Assembly (NCBI GenBank): GCA_050084515.1
Contig: CM114271.1
Location: 64,046,001-64,110,000, forward strand
Origin: Blasia pusilla
Lineage: Eukaryota > Marchantiophyta > Marchantiopsida > Blasiales
Length of the DNA stretch: 64,000 nucleotides
Direction: 5' to 3'
Position numbers and translations under genes: made by a program. Below are positions 45,202 through 57,035 of the stretch, in pieces. Under the pieces are notes generated by a model that was given only the letters and a program-made list of their open reading frames with translations, ran no database searches and was not told where the DNA came from. Position 1 is the first letter of the stretch. Each line of letters starts with the position of its first letter.

Positions 45202-45251
<50 letters not shown>

Positions 45252-45264
45252 CACACACACACAC
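45202..45264. repeat. (CA)n microsatellite
   Basis: About 49 bp of uninterrupted CA, one T, then 13 more bp of CA. Confidence 0.98.
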
Positions 45265-45952
45265 TCAAGAAACCTTGCAAGCATTCTCCCAAGAGGGGTA
45301 ATCCACTCTCATTGGCAATCCCAAAGTTATCCTCTCAAGGTTTAGCCAATCATATTTTGACACAAGTAGGTTTCCTCTTATCTATTCCAAAATATCCTCT
45401 TTTACCCACTTGATATTTTCCAAATTACCCCAACTAACCTAGCCACCAACCAGACCTACTTTTGCTTTTCATTAAAGCACCAACCTCACTACTTTACTTT
45501 TATAAAGTCATATTTTATTTATTATCTCTTTTCCTAAAGTTGGGCCCGCACTCTTTTCATAAAAGAGGCATCATAAAGAGGTTTAAACATGGGAATTTCC
45601 TTTTCCTAAGCTAATTTACTTAATACTAATAAAACTCTCTCTAACACTTAACGAGGAAGGAGTTTATACATTGGCTGATTTTACTATACGAAAACGCTCT
45701 TCCTACATAGTAGACCCCTCAGAGCTTGCGACGCAACGTCTATACATACTTTGTTTGCATACACACTGTCGGTGCCGTCATTGGCTCATCAACGAGAGCG
45801 TGCTGCACGCCATCTCCATCCCACGCCCTCCGGATCCTCACCTCCCCCGTTTCACTTAATATCCTTTTAGCTCATCCTTCAATCCCACTCTCACACATTC
45901 ATCACTCCGTTCAATTTCTTGTTCCTCTGTGTGTATCTCTCCCTCTCTCATT

Positions 45953-46037
<85 letters not shown>

Positions 46038-46580
46038 GAGCAGGGGGGATGAGAGAGATCCATAAACCATACGGACCCAAAATCTAGGAAGATGCAATTA
46101 AACAAACAAAAAGCATACATTGGAAGGCGGGCAACTGAAGATGCACTGAAGATTTCCCGCCTTGGTGGATGATGGCATGTTTGAACGTAACCCACAGATT
46201 TAGGTATTAAGCTAATTAGGGTTAACTTCATTTCCTTACATTCCCCTCTTATGACCCATTTCTAAACTATCTCCAACCTTAGTTACTTTTAGTCCTTTTC
46301 TCGATCCCTACTAGCGCCACTTTAATATCCCTCATGTCAACTCATAATATAATTGCTTCTTAAGAGTCTTAAAGACGACCTATCATATTTCAAAATTCTA
46401 AAGAAGTAGTTCATTAAATATTAAGTATGAAACTGAAAGTAAAAATAAACTCTTCCCTCCTCTATGAATTTACTCTAGTAAGTAATTGCGACTTCACAAT
46501 AATATGAGTAATTAACGAGTCACTTGATTGGTTTTAGAGTAACACTTACTAGTTCAAATATCTCTTAGTAACACGAGTCA
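45265..46580. other. Non-coding DNA between repeats
   Basis: AT-rich DNA with no recognised gene. It includes the CT microsatellite listed separately. Sequence flanking the CA tract is a local duplicate: gaggggtaatccactct occurs at about 45,112 and 45,294. Confidence 0.5.
45956..46035. repeat. (CT)40 microsatellite
   Basis: An unbroken CT run of about 80 bp. Apparent serine/leucine or arginine/glutamate ORFs across it are artefacts. Confidence 0.98.
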
Positions 46581-46589
46581 CAAACACGT

Positions 46590-47216
46590 GGGTTTAAAAT
46601 AGCCCTTTTTCTACTAGTTTCTTTGTTGATCTTCTTGTAGGATGCGCGAAAGTGTCTGGGCCTGACTCTGATAAGCTCCTTGAAAATGTCCGTAATATAA
46701 TTCAACTGTGAGCTCATCTTGTGAATGTCATGAAATATGGATGGTCATCGTTGAGCTACGCCACCAGATGTCCCAGTCTGTAAGCCGCTTGGAAGGAATC
46801 GACGATGGATCTAGTTGGATTCCGTCTTCTCAAGGTTGGATCCTAGCACAAAAAATGTACCGAGTGCATTTTCTCCGTCTATATTTCTAGCACGGATTTT
46901 GTGAACTCTGAAGGGCCATCGTCGAATGTTAGTGCGTACAACCCAGACTTGGTGCAACTCCTACTTTGGAGAACTGGCTGTGCGGGGGTGCCGGCAGGTG
47001 TGTTGAGGTGCCTAGAGGAGCCGGGGCTTTGCTTCTGCCTCCGCAAGTGCCATAGTTGGGATGGCAGCCATCGCCGTAGTACTCCACCGTCGTGCCAAAG
47101 TAGTCGTATTGGTTGCAGCAAAAGCCATTGTCGCTGGTGTAGTTTGCAGCACTCGCGGGGCCGCACTTCCCATCGGGAGCAATCTCACCTACCGCCGATG
47201 ACACAAGCCCTACCAT
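46590..47216 (-). pseudogene. Chitin deacetylase-like pseudogene with hevein-type chitin-binding domain
   Basis: The minus strand first encodes a cysteine-rich chitin-binding module (CGPASAANYTSDNGFCCNQY, then YYGDGCHPNYGTCGG; 47,170-47,040). After a frameshift comes a NodB polysaccharide-deacetylase domain: GLYALTFDDGPSEFTK (TFDDGP, with the metal/catalytic Asp pair, at about 46,929-46,912), then GTFFVLGSNLEKTES, then AAYRLGHLVA with a stop where the metal-binding His-x3-His motif should be, and RVRPRHFRASYK where family members have RPxYG. Frameshifts, a stop and lost motifs make it a pseudogene. The CBM18-NodB combination is typical of fungi, so fungal origin is possible. Confidence 0.72.
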
Positions 47217-47870
47217 GGATTTCTATCTTTCAGATTGTTTTTGTTTGTCTTGCTTCATTCCGTACTTTTGGCGTGGGGCATCTTTTTGCAAGAGTGGGAT
47301 ATGCCAAGGAATTGGAAGGGCAAAGGGGTAGTGATTATTTTTGTTGCTAATATTTGCTAGAAATTACGAAGTTGGGGAGTTGGGAGCTCCCTCGATAAAC
47401 GTGCAATCGATTCAAGAGGGCGCTTGTTACGAGAGTGGGGGAAGGAACGGTGCTGTATAGCTTAGCTGCGAGAACAACATGAAATCCTTGTTATCGAAGG
47501 ATCTCGAGATGCCTCATCCTTGGTGTATCGACATGAGCACCAAATTTAATTAGCGGTGCTTTGATATGAAAAGTTCACTTGGAGAGGTGATGAATATGTT
47601 ATGATTTGAGGGAGGGTGGAGTGGACAACGCAGCGGCGGCAACTTCTAATTTACTTGGTGGAGTACAACATAGGTCACAATCCTCGACTTTGTTGCAATT
47701 GACTTTACTTATGGTAGCCAGAGCTGGGCCGTTTCTTAAGTTGAGTGGAGAAATCGCATACGATTTGCATGCTCGCTCGTGGATGTAGTGCACCTTTCTC
47801 TCGCTTCTCTTCAATAGTGAAGAGCAGTGGAAGTATCCAAACTCAAGTAGTAGTGCCTCTTCTTCATTCC

Positions 47871-48070
<200 letters not shown>

Positions 48071-48481
48071 TTAGACATGTTTAAGCAGTCCTCCATCCTG
48101 TCCGTGTTGGTATGACCAACTTAGCAATATCAACATATGCTCTTGCTCTCTTTGTTGTGCAGTTTGTGCATCTAGGCTATTGAATGTGTTCAATAGTGAA
48201 CACAAGTGAGAATTCCGTGAACACTTATGGTGTTACCAAGTAAAAAATATATGCATATGTTATTGCTCTGTTTGTTGTGAAGTTTCGGCATCTATAATTT
48301 TGTATAATTCCTTATTGCATATGGTTATTCCTTATTTGTGCAGGATTTATTGAAGGAGGTCATAGGGAAGTGACTGCCTTATTGGAGGCCATTGGATTTA
48401 ACCATCAGTGGATTTTTAGTCCTTCTTGTGCATCACAAAGAGTCACAACCATAGATTGTCCTCTCCCGTAGGTAAAAATCA

Positions 48482-49171
48482 ATGGCGAATGTTCCACTCT
48501 TAGATCGGTACTCTTTTGCTGAGCATCACCGGATGGATCCCCCATGCTGGTTTTCTTGTGATGAGGGAGGTGATCTTTTATTTTGTGATGGTTATTGTGG
48601 TCGCCACTTTCACTGGGTTGGAGGTGGCATCTTCACAAACCCAGATAGTGGCAAGGGTCAAACTTGCATACATGTTGTGTTTCCTGCCAATCACGATGGG
48701 AATGGACCTTGGGTATGTGACCTATGTGCTCATGACAAAGCCATTTGCAATTTTTTCTCTTGTGGGTTGGTGGGTCGTGTTGTTAGACATACTGAGTCTG
48801 AGACTGGGCTCATCAAGTGTACTCACCATGATTGTTACTCCTTTTATCACCCGGGCTGTATAAGGACAAGCTTGCTTTTTGGAGGACTACCACAGACCTA
48901 CACAATGGATAACCTTGTTGATGCTCCTGATGCACTCATACGTTCGCATCACTATTGTGATGCATGCAAGGTGTACTAGGATAGTATATATGACTTCGTG
49001 CAATGCCATAGATGTCTCCGTGCTTGGTGTTATGATGAGATCCCAAGAGGCAAGAAACACCTATCCAAAGGCTGTGATGTTAATGGCTGGTGGAATTTTG
49101 ACAAGTGGCGACTTGTGTATTGCCATCATCATACCATTCTAGAGAGTCAATCAATCAATGCCTACTCATGA
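48482..49171 (+). pseudogene. EDM2-like multi-PHD chromatin protein fragment, one in-frame stop
   Basis: The frame is open from 48,482 to a TAG at 48,977-48,979 and then resumes in the same frame to a TGA at 49,169-49,171. It encodes an atypical PHD finger (CWFSCDEGGDLLFCDGYCGR, then HFH), then WVCDLC, a second C-rich unit ending IKCTHHDCYSFYHPGC, then HYCDAC, and after the stop FVQCHRCLRAWC and LVYCHHHTIL. The order and spacing match the PHD array of plant EDM2, which in Arabidopsis controls H3K9 methylation and polyadenylation of genes with intronic transposons. Upstream, 48,345-48,475 may be another exon. The EDM2 C-terminal methyltransferase-like domain is absent. It ends about 90 bp from an LTR-B fragment. 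Confidence 0.65.
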
Positions 49172-49261
49172 TTGATCGTGCTATGGGACTAGCCCATAGG
49201 AATACTTTCTAGGATACTCCAATTATTGGATAAATGAAATAGAGACTTTAACATCAGTTCG

Positions 49262-49497
49262 TTTATCAAGTTATTGTGCGCATACACATTTCTACACAAC
49301 ATACATCACTGTCGACAAACATTCACACAAACACGCACGATCCCATGCTAACTCATGGCATCCAAACAACGAGACAAGAAGTACCAAAATATCTCAAATC
49401 GCCCCTAATTCTAAATCTAGTAGATCCAATTTCTCTCAACACCATAACTGTCAAATGTGTGCACTCTCACATGTCTCTCTCAATGTCAAACGAAACC
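49262..49497 (-). repeat. LTR-B copy b, truncated, at the 3' end of element 3
   Basis: It matches the outer part of LTR-B (the reverse complement of about 44,117-43,905), including aacacgcacgatcccatgct. It directly abuts the PHD coding region, so the polypurine tract and the rest of the LTR are deleted. Confidence 0.7.
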
Positions 49498-50660
49498 CAC
49501 TCATAGATGGCGTCAGACATGCCATATGCCATCCTCTCGAACACCCATCATAGACTAGCATAGTGGCTGCACCATGGGCAGAACCACACAACATACATCG
49601 CAAGCCTGCAGGAACTACTCCTAAGCTCGGATCAACTGCACCGTCAATGTTAGGAAGATGATATGGCCCACAGTTATGCACATGGTCCTTCCAAACCATA
49701 CCATCGCGTCCCTCCAATCAGAGAACACCATATGGCAAAATCTCACACACTCTCAAGATGGTGCGCCCTGCAGTTACATCCATCATCGTAGGTGCCGTCT
49801 GCTGCAAGTAGACATAGTCACCTTGATGAAACCTCCGGATAGTAGGTCGATAGCCACCTCCCCGAACAGTTGCATACCAAGTTCTCAAATGCCGTTGGCA
49901 TCACTCTCCAAAACAACTCAGCCCTCTAAGAACATGCTTGCATCCCATAGGTCATCAAGGTTCAACACCTCATCAACATCTCGATGAATGGTCGCAGGTA
50001 AATTTGGCTCTCGGCCATAAAGCAACAAGTACGGTGAGAAAGACGCTAAGGACGCCTACCTGCTGAATCTGTACCCCATTGCTAACCACAAAAATTGGAG
50101 GTCCTAATCTCCTATGTGACATCTCTGCAAGCTATACTTGGGCAATCCTCTCTTCACCGTCTGCACAACCCTCTCCGCTAGTCCATTTGCCTCAGGATGA
50201 TCTCGCAAAGTGGTGGAGTGGTCGATCAGCGCCTGATCATTCAAGGACTGAAACTCCCCATGAAACTCTGTACCCTGGTCTGTCAACACCTCAGCTGATG
50301 CACTCTAATGATTTAGCACTCGATCTAGGAAGGCATACGCTACTCCCTCACTCACCTTGTCATAAATTGCAACCAACTCTATCCATTTCGAGAAGTGCTC
50401 AAGCATCACCAACACATAACAATTATGGCGCTCCGTCAAAGGAAAAGGTCCTAAAAAATCCGAACTCCATCTATAACCTAAATCCATGATGAGAATTGGA
50501 TACAACCGTGGAGTCAGAGCATTGAACGATACCCAGACTCGATCACACACCATGCATCTAGCAACAAACTGCTGAACGTCAATCTGCATGCCTCACCACC
50601 AATACTATATCTAGAGCAAGCTCTACGTCCGCTTCACTCCAAAATTACCCAACTCCTCGT
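49451..50660 (-). pseudogene. Integrase and PHD finger of element 3
   Basis: Core motifs: YRWSSDFLGPFPLTERHNCY (first catalytic Asp), MLTDQGTEFHGEFQ (second Asp) and HPEANGLAERVVQTVKRGL (catalytic Glu), from about 50,590 to 50,130. At 49,620-49,530 follows a PHD-like finger, LRCMLCGS, then TMLVYDGCSRGWHMACLTP. The first Cys of the second pair is replaced by Tyr. Several frame changes separate the parts. Confidence 0.8.
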
Positions 50661-50772
50661 GGGCATGACGCACCAAACGTGCTCTTTGCAAAGGATGAGG
50701 CACTATACGTACTCTACCATCCTCCCGAACTCACAACACATGTGTCCCCTCCCACCGAAACTGTCTAGCTCG

Positions 50773-52380
50773 TTATAGGATCCGATCCAACTCTATAGTA
50801 CCCACTCTGCTCGTGATGCTGCCAGTATGTAGGTACTCTAAGACCACTCCATCGTCGTGAATATCTCGACCACCTATCGTCTCCTCACCAGCCTTTGGAT
50901 CTAAGGACTCTCCATCATACCTCGCCATCGAAGTCTCAGCAATCTTGCTCTCTGTAGCCAACACGCCCAAATAGGCTGACGCGTGCCATATAGGCACCAA
51001 CTCCTCATCACTCTCACCATGCCAAAGAGCTCTAGTCGCATCTCGCTGACTCTGGCATTGGTTACAACTCAAACCATTTGTATCCTGGTTGAGCATCCCA
51101 GGTCTATGCACCAACTAGAAGTCATACTCGTGCAACAAAATAACCCATCTCGCAAGCTTCCCTGTAAGCTTGTCGGACTCTATGAACCACTTAAGTGGCC
51201 GATGATCAGTAATGATGGTAAAGGATTTGCCAAATAAATAACACCTAAAATGTACGACAATCCACACCGCACCAATCATTCACCCTCATATGAACTATAC
51301 TTTGCCTCTACAACGTTGTTGGAGTGACTAACGTAAGCCACAATGAACTCTCTACCATCATCGTCATGTTGGGTAAGCACGGCTCCAAACCCCAACATGA
51401 TCCAATCGATATGCAACTAGAAAGGACCCCCTTGATTGGTCTCCTCAATATGGGCACGGACGTCAATATGTCCTTGAAACCCTTGACATACCATTGATAG
51501 AAGTTCACCAATCCTATGAATGCACGAACTCGCTCACATCTGTAGGGCGTGGAATGCATGAAATAGCCTCTACCTTCGTCTACTGCACACCAAGGCCCCC
51601 ATGATATATCGTATGATATAAGTACTCAATCTGATCGTAGAAGAACTTGCACTTGCCTGGATGTAGCTTTAGCCCATGTAACTGCAATCGTGGAAATACC
51701 TCTTCTAGATGTCGCTCATGCTCCTCAACCGTGGCGCTAAAGACTATAATATCATCAATAAAGCACCTAGCAAAATCCAGACCTATCAAGATCCTATCCA
51801 TGACCCTTTGAAAGTCATCCCGGGCGTTCTTTAACCCCAATGGTAAGAACCGCCACTGGTACAAACAATCCTTCCCATGAGGATCGATGTCCCAAAATAT
51901 CGTCTCCTGCTTGTCCTCCAATCTTATAGGCAATTGATGGTATCTGGCTTGCAAATCTAGTGAACTGAAGACCTTTGCATGCCCAATTGCATCAAAGATC
52001 TCCTCAAGGATGGGCATGGCATACTTATTGGACTTTGCCTGCCGCTTGATAGGTCGGTAATCTCCACACATCAGCGTATCCGTCCAGTTGCCATGCACAT
52101 CCTTCTTGGCGGGCATGATAGTGGCAGATCCATACTCTCCATGCGACATCTCTACTAGTCATGCTCCAACCAAGTCTTGGCTCCTACTCTGACTCATTGC
52201 CCTCTCCATGTCACCATATCTATAGGATTGTTGAAAGATTGGCGTGTCTCTTGACAACTCAATGTGGATCATTGGATCCTTCAGCATACCCAAATCCTGC
52301 ATGCTAAATGCAAAACAACTCCTATAACTCCTCACGAACTGATGTATCCGGGGTCGCTCTCCTCATCAACATAGGGCCCA
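50773..52380 (-). pseudogene. Reverse transcriptase and RNase H of element 3
   Basis: The RT palm is one open frame (52,149-51,580): MSHGEYGSATIMPAKKDVHG, KVFSSLDLQARYHQLPI (motif A Asp), WRFLPLGLKNARDDF and CFIDDIIVFSAT (FIDD at about 51,762-51,751). RNase H/connection follows in broken frames (FIGLVNFYQWYVKGF at 51,520-51,475, DKLTGKLARW near 51,150, HRPGMLNQDTNGLS near 51,110). Both catalytic Asp of FIDD are intact. Confidence 0.85.
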
Positions 52381-52560
52381 TGTCAGGCTCCCAAGTCTCC
52401 ATCGTGAATACGGTAGGACTCTCCGGCGCGAGTGTAGGTGGTTGCTATGATGCAACCACGTCTCGGAAAATATAACTTGATTGATCTCTTGTAGCCAACT
52501 ATAACCTCTGATCTCCACGTGCAGTGCCTAGAACCACGCTCAATGTCCTACCATCTCTTG

Positions 52561-53045
52561 GCGTACCAAAATATCTCCAATAAAGTAAGATCCAATCTCT
52601 CTCTATTCCATCTCACACCATAGCTCTCAAAGGTGTGCACTCTCTCTCATGTCAAACCAAACCCACTCTCCTAATGAGAGGCTTGGATTACACTCACAAG
52701 GCAAGGGACCATAGCTCCGCCATCTTATGGGAAGAGGTTCAACAAAAAGAGAATGATCTCACAAGCTCTCTCTCTTGGAGGTATACCCCCTTCCCTCTCC
52801 CAAGCCCTCTCAATGGTAACCTATGCTTGCAGGTCACCTCCTTGGCTGTGGACATGCTGTAGCGGGTTAAGGGCCACTTCCCAAAGTGGAAATTCAACTA
52901 TCTCCAATATGGAAACTTACCCGAAAAAGTAAATTTCTCGATATGGCTCCAAATGAGTCGAAACGAAGGGGAAACATGCTCTCTCAGGTTTCCCAGGGCC
53001 TCAACAAGTCATCCTCAACCTCCTGGGCCTGTCCTCCACTACTCG
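52561..53045 (-). repeat. LTR-B copy c inside element 3
   Basis: It lies between the methyltransferase and RT regions, where element 2 has unrelated linker sequence. It matches the reverse complement of 44,002-43,560 (aatgagaggcttgg, atggtaacctatgct, gagtcgaaacgaaggggaaa). It is a solo-LTR-like fragment or a rearranged piece of the element's own LTR. Confidence 0.7.
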
Positions 53046-53189
53046 TGCAGACGCTCTACTAGATCCCACCGATCTATCCTAACAATCATGACACACTACC
53101 TCAACCGTGTCGGTAGGCATGGGGCTTATCAACGCAACATGTGTCATCTGTCGCATCCTCAAACGACGTTGCTCAACTACTCCCAAGCT

Positions 53190-53945
53190 GAAAATCCATG
53201 TCAAGCAGTTGTGGTCCATCGCCTGACCCAAGATATGACCTCGTGATACCTCTCATAGCGATGGTACTACCGTCACTCTTGTGGGAAATCCCATTGCTCG
53301 CTCTTCCTCATCGACGTTGGGCTCCATCAACCTCTGTACCTGGTTATCCCAAACCAAGCCACGTCTGGCCTCCTTGGTCCACCAAAGACGCGAGCGATGT
53401 GCACGTGAACCTACACTCGTCACATCCAAAAACATTGCCGAGCCGATCCATGCGCGCACTTGATGTGCACTTGTCACCACCCGTGACCTCAAATCTCCCA
53501 AGTTTGGCACATTCTCCACAATGTATGGTGAAGAACGAGATTGATGCTCCTACAAGTGTCGCAAAATCGCATCATCTCCCAAAACAACCTCAACAGAGTT
53601 TCAGCTAACCCGCTACCTTGTCCAACACTCAATTGGCCCTAACACGGCCAACCAACAATGACCAAGTCTATGGTCCCTACCTGCTCTAAGTCCTACGCCC
53701 TCAGCAATGAAATATCCCTCGATAGGGAACTCTAGTATCCCTGGACAGCAAACACAAATAACAAGTTGGGAAAAGGGAGCCGTAATTGTGCCACATGGTG
53801 AAGTGAAGCGTGCCTCGCAACATCATCAATCTCCATATACATGTACTACTGCACGCGTACTCGTGCCTGCAAAATAGCAGCTAACCCAGTGTTGATCCCT
53901 CCAAAGAGATCCAACACCCGAATATCCTCCTTTGGGATGCGCTAC
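53190..53945 (-). pseudogene. C5 methyltransferase module of element 3, target-recognition region deleted
   Basis: Motif I is intact at about 53,925-53,875 (VLDLFGGINTGLAAILQA). Motif IV reads IVGWPC and then a stop (near 53,655-53,640). Motif VI MENVPNLGD and motif VIII RAHRSRLWWTK run open from 53,519, and motif IX EEERAMGF follows near 53,300. Compared with element 2, about 75 codons between WWTK and RGLVWD are missing, which removes the target-recognition region. Stops and the deletion make it inactive. Confidence 0.8.
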
Positions 53946-54261
53946 ACAATGGGTGTGGTTTCCAAGGGCGTCATCATAGCACTATTGGCTCTCTCTGGTT
54001 TCTCTGATCCATCACGCTCTGGTGCAGACGTCTCGCTCCAAACGGTCTCCACATGCTTAGTGGCTAAGCGTCGAAGCTCCTCAGTCGAGCCTCAATGCAG
54101 CACCTCTCCTCCATGGACTGATGCGGCGACCATGACACTCCTCTCCATAGAAATGTCAAAAATGGGAGTATCCTCTGCATAGACATGTCCCTCGCGGTTG
54201 AGAGCAAGGCGGCCAAAATCTTTTTTTGCTGCTCACCCCTGGTCTAAGCCATGAGCCATTT

Positions 54262-54753
54262 CTAAACCAGGGGCAGAATTAAACTGAGAATATCAAAATA
54301 TGACACGCCGCGAACGAACCATGACGGTTCCCCCTCAGAGACTATATGCAAGCGTCTGCTATATCTTAGCAGATCAGATTCAACCAAGTCCTCTAGTAAG
54401 GCTCCCAAGGATCCCGGACGGGATGAGTCAATATACGGAAAAAATATTTTTGGGCTGACGCGGATCTTTGGATTTTTAGATTTTGGAAAAAAATATGCTA
54501 CGGGCCTCCAATCATAAGAGGTTGCGGAAATGCACCATGTTCGGGGTCTCAAGGACGGGTTGTTTCTATAGAAATATCCTCCGTCTTCAACTATTGCCTT
54601 TAACCATTCATTCATATCCGCGCACTGATTATCTTTATTCCAACTCACCGCACAAACTAGTTTAAGAATGTCCCTCACGCCGCCGGCCTGAGATGCGCGC
54701 CTGGGCGACCGGTCACCGGTGTAGGTCCTGCGCGAGATAAAGTACAAGTCCAC
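54262..54753 (-). other. Unidentified open frame of 163 codons
   Basis: I do not recognise the translation. It lies between the end of element 3 and the nad2 fragment. Its base composition and its hairpin-forming start (cccctggt...accagggg, 54,236-54,276) would fit organelle-type non-coding DNA, so it may belong to the same mitochondrial insertion. No function is proposed. Confidence 0.25.
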
Positions 54754-54877
54754 GGTGTACTGAGGCTTTTAACTTATCCGGGTTCTGCAACAAGGTTTTT
54801 TCGTTTTTATTTTCCGTCAAAATGACGTTTTAGCCATTCATTTTTTTCCTCGTTTTTTTTACATCAACTTTTTTTCT

Positions 54878-55098
54878 TAGTGTTCTAATAACCATCCTAT
54901 TGGTCGCCATTAGCTCACCTATAGCTATTGCCAATTTAGTATATAATAATTTAATAATAGACAATTTTACATATTTTTGCCAAATCTTTCTATTATTAAG
55001 TATGGCTAGTACTATGGTTATGTGTTTGGATTATTTCAAACAGGAGAGTTTGCATGCTTTCGAATCTATTGTATTAATTTTACTTTCTACTTGCAGTA
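54878..55098 (+). pseudogene. nad2: Mitochondrial nad2 fragment (nuclear mitochondrial DNA)
   Basis: About 74 codons match NADH dehydrogenase subunit 2 of plant mitochondria closely: SVLITILLVAISSPIAIANL, VYNNLIIDNFTYFCQIFLLL, TMVMCLDYFKQESL, FESIVLILLSTCSM. The match starts and stops abruptly inside the gene, and the following sequence does not continue nad2. The surrounding nuclear retroelements argue for a transfer of mitochondrial DNA to the nucleus (NUMT). The high similarity suggests it is not very old. Confidence 0.8.
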
Positions 55099-55622
55099 TG
55101 CACGAGATTGGAGTCTTATTTGTTTGACATCGGATACCTTGTCAGTGCTTAAGTCGATTCAATTCCAAAAAAATAAAAATTATCTTAATTCGAGGCCCGT
55201 AGGGGCAATTATGATGATTCATGTAAAAGGTGTTAAATTGTGATTGTTTGTTAACTTTCCAGGTTGCGTTGGTGTCCTTCATTACGTATATACTTTCTAT
55301 AGATTTGGTAGATAGGATAAAAAATGGCTTAATACTGACGCGGCATTTTTTTCTTTATTCAAATCGCATATGTTTCAACTGGACATAAGAAAGAAACAGC
55401 GCGAAGGATGTTGCCTCAACCAGATCTGAGGAACACAATCTTAGTCAAAATGATTGACACTCCAAGCCATGTGCTGCACTCACAAAAAACTAGGCTCTAC
55501 TTTTTATCTTCGAAATAAATTCAAGTCTCGTTCAAAGATGCGAAGGTTGAAAGCGATCGCCCGGATAAGACTCCTAACCTAAAGCGCGGATAGTCACAAG
55601 TAATTCCAGCATAGGAATTGAC

Positions 55623-56144
55623 TTGAGCAATCAAGCAAGTGCGCAAGGACCTTACACCACTAGGTGCCCTGAGGATGGTCAGGGCGAAAACACAAAAATA
55701 GAGCAACCACGGGAAGTAACCGCTTCACATCGTCCAACAGACGATGCGCGGGCTCAGAGGTCCCGTAGTAGTGAGGGAAAGGGATACCAACCCAGCCAGG
55801 CCATGAAGGCGACTAGTCAGAACACGATCCATAGTTTTTCAAATGTCTCGAGAAAATCCTCTCGAAAGCCAAAACCTAATTTTGCTTACTTTCAGTATCC
55901 TCAAAGCTACTCGGTTGCGCGCATATCCTCCATTCTACGCGGCCTTGCCAACTATTACGATCTAGCAAACTCTAAACGCCAATGTGTGACGCGCTTGAGC
56001 TACATACTACGTACGTCATTGGCCAAAACATATGCGGACAAATTTAAACTAGGCACAGCAGCTAAGGTTTTTGCCAAGGGCCAAGTTATGGCGCTGCTAA
56101 ATGCTGCTAATGTTGCCATCTCTCCTAGCCGGTTGCGCACATGA
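55623..56144 (+). pseudogene. Group II intron maturase, C-terminal domain X fragment
   Basis: A 173-codon open frame whose second half matches maturase domain X: SVARISSILRGLANYYDLAN, then RLSYILRTSLAKTYADKFKL and AKVFAKG. The family consensus is G-L-x-N-Y-Y followed by a conserved hydrophobic helix and a K-x-K-L stretch. The first half is not recognised. No RT domain precedes it. With nad2 500 bp upstream it probably came from mitochondrial DNA, possibly scrambled on transfer. Confidence 0.68.
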
Positions 56145-56684
56145 TCGTAAATGAGACAAAGTCTATTGTGGGACGTACACCAAAAATGATCATGTGGAAC
56201 CGTTGTCTCCTCCTATAGACCATATTGAACTCTACGCCCACATCCAAACTGCAGGGGCCTTTGATCGTCTCGCATAAACATGTTAGTATAGGCATTGGTT
56301 CACTTGGGGATGTAGTTTATCATTTTGGTACGCGTTCTTTGAACTTAGGTGGAATCTGATACTCCGTTGATTCTTCCAAGCTTGGGAGGACATGAGATAT
56401 ATTGGGCTAAAGGCTCTGATTATATGTAAGGTTTGGCAAACAACTGATTTAGGATGTGGGGAGAATGTTTATGCTATTTTTCGAGAGTACAAACGTAAAG
56501 GGACTTTAAAGGACTTCCTATTTTTGCGGAGGGGTTCCATGTTATGAAGAATTAGGGTGCCCAAAGAGAGCCCGCTTGATTCCCGTGAGAAAAAGATCAT
56601 CACTTATATTGAAAAAGCCAAGTTTTATTTGCATCAACCCCTGGCATTAAGATGTAGAGGAAGGCCCGTGAATCCTTACTTCAA
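56145..56684. other. No gene recognised
   Basis: Short frames only, between the maturase fragment and the long palindrome. It may be the remainder of the mitochondrial insertion. Confidence 0.4.
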
Positions 56685-56993
56685 AAGAAAAGGTCTCCAT
56701 TTCTCCAACTAATCCAAAAATTTGGACATTTTTTACTTGTGGCACAATTTCACAAGTCACATGGATTACATGACACACTAATCCACACCTACCAACCAGG
56801 AACGATTAATCATAAGCTCATCTACAAGTTCCAATTGAATTGGGAACTTGATAGAGCCTAAGCATTTTGCTATATTGACTCTTTGAGTTTGCATTTTTGA
56901 CTCATTATATGGATTTTCCCATCATCCACTTTTTATTGAGAACATTCATCCCAACAATTGGCAAAATTTAATGGACTTGTAGTTTTGGGGTTT

Positions 56994-57035
<42 letters not shown>

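Larger units (their letters stand above)
49262..54215 (-). mobile_element. Gypsy element 3: PHD, integrase, RNase H, RT and truncated methyltransferase
   Basis: The order on the minus strand is methyltransferase (from 53,945), an LTR-B insertion (53,045-52,561), RT, RNase H, integrase, PHD finger, and a truncated LTR-B (49,497-49,262). Gag, protease and the 5' LTR are missing; similarity to element 1 stops at about 54,215. The RT palm is open over 190 codons, so decay is moderate. Confidence 0.85.

Noticed and set aside
45726-46080. Frames rich in Leu-Ser or Arg-Glu across the CT tract
   Set aside because: Simple-sequence artefact on both strands.
54262-54753. 163-codon minus-strand frame as a host gene
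   Set aside because: No similarity seen, no start context, and it sits between TE and mitochondrial-type DNA; kept only as unidentified.
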